5,596 nt of DNA from an uncultured Lachnospiraceae bacterium (lineage in GTDB: Bacteria > Bacillota > Clostridia > Lachnospirales > Lachnospiraceae). Made by a program: the position numbers and the translations under genes. Position 1 is the stretch's first letter. Every line of letters starts with the position of its first letter. Below the pieces are notes generated by a model. That model did no database searches. It saw only the letters and a program-made list of their open reading frames with translations, and was not told the DNA's origin. Positions 1 to 5,596 of the stretch are shown piece by piece. Location: assembly GCA_900313435.1 (NCBI GenBank), contig OMRF01000384.1, positions 1 through 5,596 on the forward strand, given 5' to 3'.

Positions 1-84
1 CAGGGGCAGAACAACTGGCAGGGGCAGCCGAACCGGCAGAACTGGCAGGGGCAGCCGAATATGAACAACTGGCAGGGACAGCAG
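1..84 (+). repeat. In-frame 27-base tandem repeat encoding N-W-Q-G-Q units
   Basis: The 20-base string AACTGGCAGGGGCAGCCGAA occurs exactly at 13-32 and 40-59. A diverged copy (AACTGGCAGGGACAGCAG) starts at 67, so three copies are spaced exactly 27 bases (9 codons) apart. Each copy encodes N-W-Q-G-Q followed by P-N, P-N or Q-S. Bases 1-9 (Q-G-Q) look like the end of a further, shorter unit, so the tract continues beyond the left edge and its full copy number is unknown. The tract is part of the N-terminal region of the XpaC-family protein. Such low-complexity Gln/Asn/Gly tracts are usually disordered, and near-identical DNA copies make the length prone to slippage. Confidence 0.9.
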
Positions 85-1056
85 TCCTTTAATCCGCCGG
101 CCGTTGTGAAGCCTTCGATCGCGGCCCCGGTCGTTGCTACAACTGTTGGAGCGGTTGGCGGTTTAGCAAATCTTGCCATAACGCTGGGTGGGATCCCTGT
201 GACGCTCCTTGCCCCGACACCTTCCCATATTTTTGGCTTGGCCTTTTTCAGCGTAGCCACCTTTCTTTTCGGCTGGCTCTTCGCAAGCGGTGTCAGAAAG
301 ATCGGCCTTACCTCAAGGATCAAAAACTATATGGCTATCATCGGAAATTCCGAATATATTTCTCTTGATGAGCTTTCGGCAAGAACCAATATACCGAAGG
401 ATACCGTAAGAAAAGATGTAAAAAAACTGATACAGAAGGGCTATTATCCATATGCGAGGCTTGACCGCCTTGAGACCACACTGATGTTGTCAGACAAGGC
501 CTACAGGAGCTATGAGCAGGCTGACTCCTCATTCAGACAGAGGCAGGAGGAACAAAAGAAAAACGAAAAAGCCTTCGATAAGGAATTCTATTCCGACGAT
601 CCCGAGGTGATGAAGATCCTTACCGAGGGTCGGGAATATATCAGGACCATAAGGGAGATCAATGACGAGATCCCTGATGTGGAGGATATGTCCGATAAGC
701 TCTACGACCTTGAAAGCATCATGAAGAGGATCTTTGCACAGGTTCGGGAAAAACCCGAAAACGCCGGAGGGATCAGGAAGCTGATGAATTATTATCTTCC
801 TACTACGGTGAAGCTTTTGAGAGCTTATGCGGATTTCTACAAGCAGCCTGAAGGCGGGGAGAACATAGAAAAGTCAAAGCGTGAGATCGAAGAGACCATG
901 GATACGATAAATGCCGCTTTTCTTAAATTCCTCGATGACATGTTTGAATATCAGTATTATGACGTTTCATCGGATATAAATGTTATGAAGCAGATGATGT
1001 CGCGGGACGGCATCGCGCCTGAAATGGCAATGAAAGGGGAAGAAGATGGACAATAA
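1..1056 (+). CDS. xpaC: XpaC-family membrane protein (5-bromo-4-chloroindolyl phosphate hydrolysis family), 5'-truncated
   Basis: The reading frame is open from base 1, so the gene starts left of the window; the ATG at 61 is internal to the frame, lies inside a repeat tract and has no Shine-Dalgarno site. Residues below are numbered from that ATG. The upstream part and residues 1-9 form N-W-Q-G-Q repeats. Two hydrophobic segments follow (about 19-51, Ala/Gly/Val-rich, and 57-77), then a compact segment (about 85-145) with ISLDELSARTNIPKDTVRKD, which looks like a winged helix. A charged linker (150-175) leads to the XpaC domain (about 175-325), which contains the family-like YYLPTTVKLL (244-253). 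The family name comes from a B. subtilis protein linked to X-phosphate hydrolysis; I see no phosphatase motif, and the biochemical role is unproven. The protein is probably membrane-anchored with its C-terminal part in the cytoplasm. xpaC-family genes usually sit beside telA genes, as here (11-base overlap with the next gene), which supports the call. Family confidence is high, function low. Confidence 0.85.
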   Translation, partial: QGQNNWQGQPNRQNWQGQPNMNNWQGQQSFNPPAVVKPSIAAPVVATTVGAVGGLANLAITLGGIPVTLLAPTPSHIFGLAFFSVATFLFGWLFASGVRKIGLTSRIKNYMAIIGNSEYISLDELSARTNIPKDTVRKDVKKLIQKGYYPYARLDRLETTLMLSDKAYRSYEQADSSFRQRQEEQKKNEKAFDKEFYSDDPEVMKILTEGREYIRTIREINDEIPDVEDMSDKLYDLESIMKRIFAQVREKPENAGGIRKLMNYYLPTTVKLLRAYADFYKQPEGGENIEKSKREIEETMDTINAAFLKFLDDMFEYQYYDVSSDINVMKQMMSRDGIAPEMAMKGEEDGQ

Positions 1057-2218
1057 TGTAAAGACCGAGGTAAAGACTGAGGCAAAGGAAGAGATTTCCG
1101 AGCTTGACAGGATCTTCATGGAGGCGGGACAGAATACATCATCAGTTCCTTCGACTACCGTGAACAGTGCGAAGACAATAGATATCCCGGTGACAGAGCT
1201 TACCGAGGAGGAGCAGAAGCAGGTCGACGATATCGCTGATAAGCTTGACGTGACGGACGCTGCCGCGGTAATGGCCTTCGGAGCAGGAACCCAGCAGAAG
1301 ATGGCTGAGTTTTCGGAAAGAACCCTGGAGAGCGTCAGGACCAAGGATATGGGTGAGGTTGGCGACATGATCACGAACCTCGTTGGCGAGCTCAAGAATT
1401 TCGACGTGGATGAAAACGAAAAAGGACTCTTCGCTTTCTTCAAGAAGGGTGCCAACAAGATACAGAACATCAAGACGAAGTATTCAAAGGTCGAGACAAA
1501 TGTGAAGACCATCCAGAACGAGCTTGAGAAGAGACAGGTGACCCTCCTTAAGGATGTGGATCTTTTGAACAAGCTCTATGACCTGAACCTCAAATATTTC
1601 AAGGAGCTGTCGCTCTACATATTGGGAGGAAAGAAAAAGCTTGAGGAGATCAGGAACGGTGAGCTTGTGGAGGCGCAGAAGAAGGCTGCCGAATCCGGGC
1701 TTCCCGAGGACGCACAGAGGGCGAAGGATATCGCTGCCCAGTGTGACAGACTTGAGAAGAAGCTTTACGATCTTGAACTTTCAAAGACCATAGCTCTTCA
1801 GACAGGTCCCCAGATCAGGATGGTACAGTCCTCCGATACAGCCATGGCGGAGAAGATACAGTCCACCATCGTGAATACGATCCCGCTCTGGAAGAACCAG
1901 ATGGTGATCGCCATCGGAATAGAGCATTCCAGCCAGGCAGCGAAGGCGGAGCGTGAGGTTAATGATATGACAAACGCCCTCCTCAAGAAGAACGCCGACA
2001 AATTAAAAGTAGCTACCATCGAAAGCGCGAAGGAATCCGAACGCGGCATAGTCGATATAGAGACCCTTAAACATACCAATGAGCAGCTCATCTCAACTCT
2101 TGACGAGGTACTTCGTATCCAGGAGGAGGGCAAGCAGAAGCGTGCCGCCGCCGAGGTAGAGCTTGTGAACATCGAAAACGAGCTTAAGCAAAAGCTCCTT
2201 GAGGCTTCAAAGAAATAA
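1046..2218 (+). CDS. telA: TelA-family toxic anion resistance protein
   Basis: A 390-residue protein of the TelA family (Pfam 'toxic anion resistance'). Visible support: the hallmark TIPLWKNQ at residues 278-285, preceded by IQSTIVN; the family-typical block around 130-200 (FFKKGANKIQNIKTKYSKVE and the following segment, including NLKYFKELSLYILGGKKKLEE); and a long charged, helical C-terminus (about 290-390) that looks like coiled coil. There is no signal peptide or membrane segment, so it is probably cytoplasmic or peripheral to the membrane. The N-terminus (5-16) is a Lys/Glu repeat followed by an acidic, probably disordered stretch to about residue 65. Start ATG 1046 has AGGGG at 1035-1039, 6 bases upstream, and overlaps the 3' end of the xpaC-like gene by 11 bases in another frame. 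Family members have been linked to tellurite resistance and, in Listeria, to nisin and cephalosporin tolerance; the molecular mechanism is unknown. The partnership with XpaC is inferred from position. Confidence 0.92.
   Translation: MDNNVKTEVKTEAKEEISELDRIFMEAGQNTSSVPSTTVNSAKTIDIPVTELTEEEQKQVDDIADKLDVTDAAAVMAFGAGTQQKMAEFSERTLESVRTKDMGEVGDMITNLVGELKNFDVDENEKGLFAFFKKGANKIQNIKTKYSKVETNVKTIQNELEKRQVTLLKDVDLLNKLYDLNLKYFKELSLYILGGKKKLEEIRNGELVEAQKKAAESGLPEDAQRAKDIAAQCDRLEKKLYDLELSKTIALQTGPQIRMVQSSDTAMAEKIQSTIVNTIPLWKNQMVIAIGIEHSSQAAKAEREVNDMTNALLKKNADKLKVATIESAKESERGIVDIETLKHTNEQLISTLDEVLRIQEEGKQKRAAAEVELVNIENELKQKLLEASKK
1058..1093 (+). repeat. Short 12-base tandem repeat at the telA 5' end (VKTE/VKTE/AKEE)
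   Basis: Three consecutive 12-base units (1058-1069, 1070-1081, 1082-1093) encode VKTE, VKTE and AKEE. The first two differ by one base (ACC versus ACT for Thr); the third is diverged. The result is a highly charged Lys/Glu segment right after the first four codons of the TelA protein. It is probably a small slippage-generated expansion in a disordered N-terminus. No function can be assigned. Confidence 0.75.
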
Positions 2219-2220
2219 TG
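2216..2220 (+). promoter_or_regulatory. TAATG stop/start overlap coupling telA and tilS translation
   Basis: The telA stop TAA (2216-2218) shares its last A with the tilS start ATG (2218-2220). The only purine-rich element just upstream is GAGG at 2201-2204, 13 bases from the ATG, which is farther than usual. By comparison hpt and ftsH both have clear sites at 7 bases. The arrangement suggests that ribosomes ending telA reinitiate on tilS; this is inference from spacing. Confidence 0.65.
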
Positions 2221-3603
2221 CTGAAGGATCTTGTCCGCTCCTTTATTCGGGAAAATTCACTGATCCCCAAGGGAAGCCTTGTGGTATCCGCGTTTTCCGG
2301 TGGGGCGGACTCCCTTTTGATGACGCTTCTTTTGAAGGAGCTTCAGGAGGAGCTTTCCTTTGAACTTTGTCTCGTCCATGTGAATCATCACATAAGAGGG
2401 GCGGCAGCAGACAGTGATGCTGACTTTGCAAAGGAGTTCGCAAAAAAAGAGGGGCTCTTTCTTACAGTCCTTGATGTCGATCCTGTAGAATATTCCAGGA
2501 CCCATTCCGGTGTCAGTATCGAAGAGGCTGCAAGGATACTCCGGTTTGAGGCCATAGGAAAAGAGATATCCTCCCGCAGGGAAGACAGAGCGGTCTCAGT
2601 CGCCGTTGCCCATCATATAGAGGATCTTGCGGAAACGGTGCTGTTCCGGCTGATAAGGGGTACGGGGCCCAGGGGCTTTGGCGGTATGAGGGCAGAAGCC
2701 TATCTTCATACAGGATCAGGTGAGATACGTCTGATAAGGCCTCTGCTTAATCTCAAGCGAGATGCGATAGAAGAAGCGCTCCGTGATCATCCCTATACCC
2801 CGAGGGTTGACGAGACAAATTCTGATGAAGCTCTGAGCCGCAACCGCCTTCGGAAAAGCGTGCTTCCCCAGCTTCGAATCATCAATGACAGGGCAGTGGA
2901 GCATATAGCTCTTGCTTCCGAAAAGATCTTTGAGGCTTCGGATTTCGTTGATTCCGAGGCTGTGAAGTTGCTTGAAAAAAGAGACGGAAGGCTCCTTCGA
3001 TCTGACCTTGATGATTCTCATCCGGCGCTTTCAAAGGCACTTATAAGAGCATATCTAAAGCGAGAACTTCCGAGTGTCCGTGATGTTTCGGAAGCCCAGA
3101 TCGCGGCAATTTTGAAAAGCGCGAGGGGCGGGCTTTCGCCGGGGAAAAGGACAGATCTGCCGGGAGGCTTTTTTGCCATCACGTCCTATGAAGAGGTGAT
3201 GATAAATAAGACCGGTGAGACCCCGGAAAAAGGCCTGAAGGGCCGTATAGAGGTGAGTTTCATAAAAGGCGATGAAGCCCTTTCTTTCGCCCGCGACCCG
3301 GCGCTCATACCGAGGGAGCGATATACAAAATTCTTTGATTATGATAGGATAAGCGGTGGCGCAATAGAGACAAGGACCATGGAAGAGGGCGATTTCATGG
3401 TGATTGACCCGTCCGGAAACAGGGCTCTTCTTCGAAGGGTCTTTATCGATAAAAAGGTTCCTAAGGAAGAAAGAGGATCGATACCGCTTCTTACAAGCGG
3501 GAAAAGAGTACTCTGGGCAGCAGGAGTCAGGGACTCATGCGATGCCAGGATTACAGGGGATACCAGAGTGATCCTCAAGGCAGAATACAAAAGAGGAGAA
3601 TAG
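2218..3603 (+). CDS. tilS: tRNA(Ile)-lysidine synthetase TilS
   Basis: A cytoplasmic enzyme that uses ATP and lysine to convert C34 of the CAU-anticodon tRNA-Ile to lysidine, so the tRNA reads AUA and is charged with isoleucine. At 461 residues it matches full-length family members such as those of E. coli and B. subtilis. The N-terminal PP-loop ATPase domain shows SGGADS at 27-32, VHVNHHIRG at 53-61, HHIEDLAET at 132-140 (the usual form is nearer HHxDDQAET) and RLIRGTGPRG just after. TNSDEALSRNRLR at 200-212 matches the conserved TN-x-D...RNR-x-R block. A helical middle domain follows (about 220-330), then a C-terminal TilS domain with FIDKKVPKEERGSIPLL beginning at 409 and an LWAAGVRDS-like end. 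The ATG at 2218 is the natural start: it places the PP-loop at the normal distance from the N-terminus and overlaps the telA stop by one base. AUA codons are frequent in this window, consistent with a real need for the enzyme. The gene is expected to be essential. Confidence 0.97.
   Translation: MLKDLVRSFIRENSLIPKGSLVVSAFSGGADSLLMTLLLKELQEELSFELCLVHVNHHIRGAAADSDADFAKEFAKKEGLFLTVLDVDPVEYSRTHSGVSIEEAARILRFEAIGKEISSRREDRAVSVAVAHHIEDLAETVLFRLIRGTGPRGFGGMRAEAYLHTGSGEIRLIRPLLNLKRDAIEEALRDHPYTPRVDETNSDEALSRNRLRKSVLPQLRIINDRAVEHIALASEKIFEASDFVDSEAVKLLEKRDGRLLRSDLDDSHPALSKALIRAYLKRELPSVRDVSEAQIAAILKSARGGLSPGKRTDLPGGFFAITSYEEVMINKTGETPEKGLKGRIEVSFIKGDEALSFARDPALIPRERYTKFFDYDRISGGAIETRTMEEGDFMVIDPSGNRALLRRVFIDKKVPKEERGSIPLLTSGKRVLWAAGVRDSCDARITGDTRVILKAEYKRGE
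3592..3598 (+). promoter_or_regulatory. Shine-Dalgarno site fixing the hpt start
   Basis: AGAGGAG at 3592-3598 lies inside the last codons of tilS, 7 bases before ATG 3606. It decides between that ATG and an in-frame ATG at 3537 buried in tilS, which would add 23 residues unlike the N-terminus of known hypoxanthine phosphoribosyltransferases. Confidence 0.85.
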
Positions 3604-3605
3604 AA

Positions 3606-4136
3606 ATGTCCGAATCTGCAGAAACAGTAAAAATGATGCTCCCTGAGGAGGAGCTTGACAGAAGGATCAGGGAACTTGGGAAGGAGATCTCTGAGGAATT
3701 TGCCGGAGAGAGCGTGTATCTCATCGGAGTTCTCAGAGGAGCCGCGTTCTTCACATGCGAGCTTGCGAAGAGGATCACGATCCCCGTCACGATCGATTTT
3801 ATGAGCACTTCTTCCTATGGATCAGGAACCGAATCCTCCGGCGAGGTTGTTGTAAAGCATGATGTAGAGATCCCTGTGGAGGGACGGAATATCATCATCT
3901 GTGAGGACATCATAGATTCGGGGAATACACTCCATTTCCTGCTTAAGCTTTTCCGGGACAGGAAGGCAAAAACGGTTAAGCTCTGCGCGATGCTTGACAA
4001 GCCTGACCGGAGAGAGGTGGATGTGAAGGTTGATTACACGGGCTTTACGATCCCCGATGAATTTGTGGTAGGCTACGGCCTCGACTACGACCAGAAATAC
4101 AGGAACCTTCCCTATATCGGGGTAGTGGAGTTTTGA
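3606..4136 (+). CDS. hpt: Hypoxanthine phosphoribosyltransferase
   Basis: A cytoplasmic purine-salvage enzyme that transfers phosphoribose from PRPP to hypoxanthine (and usually guanine) to give IMP or GMP. The 176-residue length is normal for bacterial HPRT. Motifs in order: the pyrophosphate-binding loop VLRGAAFF (42-49, with Leu-Arg-Gly where other members have Leu-Lys-Gly); the flexible-loop SSYGSG (69-74); the PRPP-binding signature EDIIDSGNTL (100-109) with its acidic pair; LDKPDRREV; and the purine-binding C-terminus DEFVVGYGLDY beginning at 151, ending in NLPYIG. The pattern closely resembles E. coli Hpt, including SSYGSG and EDIIDSGNTL. Start ATG 3606 is set by the AGAGGAG site and lies 2 bases after the tilS stop. 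The gene sits between tilS and ftsH, as in B. subtilis, where the equivalent gene is called hprT. It is a separate gene, not fused to tilS. Hypoxanthine versus xanthine/guanine preference cannot be settled by eye, but the family match favours hypoxanthine/guanine. Confidence 0.96.
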   Translation: MSESAETVKMMLPEEELDRRIRELGKEISEEFAGESVYLIGVLRGAAFFTCELAKRITIPVTIDFMSTSSYGSGTESSGEVVVKHDVEIPVEGRNIIICEDIIDSGNTLHFLLKLFRDRKAKTVKLCAMLDKPDRREVDVKVDYTGFTIPDEFVVGYGLDYDQKYRNLPYIGVVEF

Positions 4137-4140
4137 AAGG
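4136..4140 (+). promoter_or_regulatory. Shine-Dalgarno site of ftsH overlapping the hpt stop
   Basis: AAAGG at 4136-4140 begins on the last base of the hpt stop codon (TGA 4134-4136) and lies 7 bases before ATG 4148. It supports that ATG as the ftsH start and leaves only 11 bases between the two genes, with no room for a terminator or promoter. Confidence 0.75.
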
Positions 4141-4147
4141 CGCATAG

Positions 4148-5596
4148 ATGCAGGTCAAAAGGAGACCGGGCTTCGGTCTTTATATCATAGTCATAATATT
4201 GGTGGTCGTCCTCTGGTTTGCTTTTTCGGGGACAAAGAGATCCACGATATCGGAAAAAGGTTTTGATAAGGCGCTTTCTGAAGGAAGAGTGGCCTCCGTC
4301 ATCATAGACCAGCACAGCCAGGTTCCAACAGGCTCTGCTTCGATCACCATCATCCAGGATCAGAAGGGGACGGACACGATCCACTGCGTCCTATATCTTT
4401 CCGATGTCAATCAATTCCAGTCCTACCTGAAAGAAAAGGGATATTTTGATTATGTCTTAAATGATGTGGACTCGGGCGCCTGGTTCATGCAGTTTCTCCC
4501 GATGCTCGTTATCATCTTCATAGTCTTCGTTCTCTTCATGATGATCCTCGGTGCCCATTCGTCAGGTGCATCCGGCGCGGGCTCTGCCGGAAGCCGCATG
4601 ATGAACTTCGGCAAGAGCCGGGCGAAGATGACAGGGAAGGATGAGAATAATATCCGGTTTACGGATGTGGCAGGGCTCTATGAGGAAAAGGAGGAGGTCG
4701 GCGAGATCGTTGATTTCCTGAAGGATCCTGCGAAATATACCGAGGTAGGAGCGAGGATCCCGAAGGGACTTCTTTTGGAAGGACCTCCAGGTACCGGAAA
4801 GACGCTCCTTGCAAGAGCCATCGCGGGAGAGGCAGGCGTACCTTTCTTCTTCATTTCAGGCTCGGATTTCATGGAGATGTTCGTCGGTGTCGGCGCATCA
4901 AGAGTAAGGGATCTTTTCGGGGAGGCAAAGAAGAACTCTCCCTGTATCATCTTCATAGACGAGATAGATGCTATAGCCAGACGTCGTGGAAGCGGTATGG
5001 GCGGCGGCCATGATGAGAGAGAGCAGACCTTGAACCAGATACTGGTGGAAATGGACGGCTTTGCCGTAAATGAAGGCATCATAGTCCTTGCAGCCACAAA
5101 CCGTGTTGATATCCTGGATCCCGCCATCATGCGTCCCGGCAGATTTGACAGGAAGATCTATGTGGGACGGCCGGATATGAAGGGTCGCCTTGAGATACTG
5201 AACGTTCACTCAAAGAATAAGCCTCTCGGTGATGATGTCGATCTTGAGCAGATCGCGCAGACTTCTGTAGGTTTCACCGGAGCCGATCTTGAGAATCTGA
5301 TGAATGAGGCAGCGATCAAGACCGCTCGCGAGGGAAGAAAATACATCACCCAGGCTGACATCAAGTCCTCCTTCGTGAAGGTGGGACTCGGCACCGAAAA
5401 GAAGAGCCGGGTGGTATCTGAAAAGGACAAGAAGATCACTGCCTATCATGAAGCGGGGCATGCCATCCTTTATCATTTGCTTCCTAATGTCGGACCTGTA
5501 TATACGGTATCAGTTATACCTACAGGTCGTGGAGCCGCAGGCTATACCATGGCTCTTCCTGAAAAGGACAGACTCTTTCAGACAAAGAATGAGATG
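4148..5596 (+). CDS. ftsH: ATP-dependent zinc metalloprotease FtsH, 3'-truncated
   Basis: A membrane-anchored AAA+ protease that forms hexamers, extracts and degrades misfolded membrane proteins and regulatory proteins. The frame runs from ATG 4148 to the right edge without a stop (483 codons visible; the family is usually 600-700 residues). Domains: a basic N-terminus (KRRPG), transmembrane segment 1 at about 9-28, an extracytoplasmic domain (about 29-110), transmembrane segment 2 at about 112-136, and a Ser/Gly-rich linker followed by MMNFGKSRAKM. The AAA+ module follows: FTDVAG; Walker A GPPGTGKT at 212-219; pore-loop FVG at 245-247; Walker B IIFIDEID with D271/E272; GGGHDEREQTLNQ; and the second region of homology from 315 with arginines in RPGRFDR at 329-335. 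The protease domain begins with zinc motif HEAGH at 434-438. The third zinc ligand, a downstream Asp, lies beyond the window. Placement after tilS-hpt is the standard Firmicutes order. Nothing visible suggests an inactive homologue. Confidence 0.98.
   Translation, partial: MQVKRRPGFGLYIIVIILVVVLWFAFSGTKRSTISEKGFDKALSEGRVASVIIDQHSQVPTGSASITIIQDQKGTDTIHCVLYLSDVNQFQSYLKEKGYFDYVLNDVDSGAWFMQFLPMLVIIFIVFVLFMMILGAHSSGASGAGSAGSRMMNFGKSRAKMTGKDENNIRFTDVAGLYEEKEEVGEIVDFLKDPAKYTEVGARIPKGLLLEGPPGTGKTLLARAIAGEAGVPFFFISGSDFMEMFVGVGASRVRDLFGEAKKNSPCIIFIDEIDAIARRRGSGMGGGHDEREQTLNQILVEMDGFAVNEGIIVLAATNRVDILDPAIMRPGRFDRKIYVGRPDMKGRLEILNVHSKNKPLGDDVDLEQIAQTSVGFTGADLENLMNEAAIKTAREGRKYITQADIKSSFVKVGLGTEKKSRVVSEKDKKITAYHEAGHAILYHLLPNVGPVYTVSVIPTGRGAAGYTMALPEKDRLFQTKNEM

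Noticed and set aside
61..63. ATG at 61 as the true start of the xpaC-like gene
   Set aside because: The same frame is open to base 1, encodes the same N-W-Q-G-Q repeat on both sides of this Met, and there is no Shine-Dalgarno site upstream. The gene is better treated as truncated by the left edge.
1..84. CRISPR-like direct repeats
   Set aside because: The repeats are contiguous in-frame coding units with 7-base remainders rather than unique spacers, and they encode a continuous protein.
1104..1109. TTGACA resembling a -35 promoter box inside telA (similar hexamers in hpt and ftsH)
   Set aside because: No TATAAT-like -10 element lies about 17 bases downstream in any case; these hexamers encode common Leu-Asp or Phe-Asp dipeptides.
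967..1572. Minus-strand open frame of about 200 codons opposite the xpaC/telA junction
   Set aside because: Its product is Ser/Phe-rich, low-complexity mirror coding of Lys/Glu-rich telA codons; there is no recognisable domain and it is fully covered by convincing plus-strand genes.
3537..3605. Upstream in-frame ATG extending hpt by 23 residues into tilS
   Set aside because: The extension overlaps conserved tilS C-terminal coding sequence. ATG 3606 has a strong AGAGGAG site and gives a family-like N-terminus.
4678..5209. Minus-strand open frames opposite ftsH
   Set aside because: They lie entirely within the conserved FtsH AAA+ module and show no recognisable protein features.
4148..5596. 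FtsH lacking its third zinc ligand and C-terminus as a broken gene
   Set aside because: The frame is open to the last base and the missing part lies beyond the window, so this is an edge effect and not a pseudogene.

Overview
The window is a compact, single-direction (+) stretch of bacterial chromosome. It holds five genes packed end to end with almost no intergenic DNA: a 5'-truncated xpaC-family gene, a telA-family gene, tilS, hpt, and a 3'-truncated ftsH. The tilS-hpt-ftsH order is a well-known Firmicutes arrangement, also found in Bacillus subtilis. Together with the purine-rich Shine-Dalgarno sites and moderate base composition, it suggests a member of the Clostridia, plausibly Lachnospiraceae. 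The family-level guess is inference from protein style only.

Layout: 1-1056 is the end of a membrane-anchored XpaC-like protein. Its N-terminus carries Asn-Trp-Gln-Gly-Gln repeats that run off the left edge. Two hydrophobic segments and a winged-helix-like segment follow, then the XpaC domain. Positions 1046-2218 encode a TelA-family 'toxic anion resistance' coiled-coil protein that overlaps the end of xpaC by 11 bases. Positions 2218-3603 encode TilS (tRNA-Ile lysidine synthetase), joined to telA by a TAATG stop/start overlap. Positions 3606-4136 encode hypoxanthine phosphoribosyltransferase, 2 bases after tilS. Positions 4148-5596 encode the first 483 residues of FtsH, the membrane AAA+ zinc protease, cut by the right edge after the HEAGH zinc motif.

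Functionally, two conserved modules appear joined in one transcription unit: the XpaC-TelA pair (cell-envelope/toxic-compound stress, mechanism poorly known) and the housekeeping tilS-hpt-ftsH block (tRNA decoding, purine salvage, membrane protein quality control). No promoter, terminator, RNA gene, CRISPR array or mobile element could be supported. There is no gene-free stretch longer than 11 bases. The most notable points are the physical and translational coupling of the two modules, the repeat-bearing N-terminus of the XpaC protein, and its winged-helix-like segment. I did not find a convincing wholly new system.
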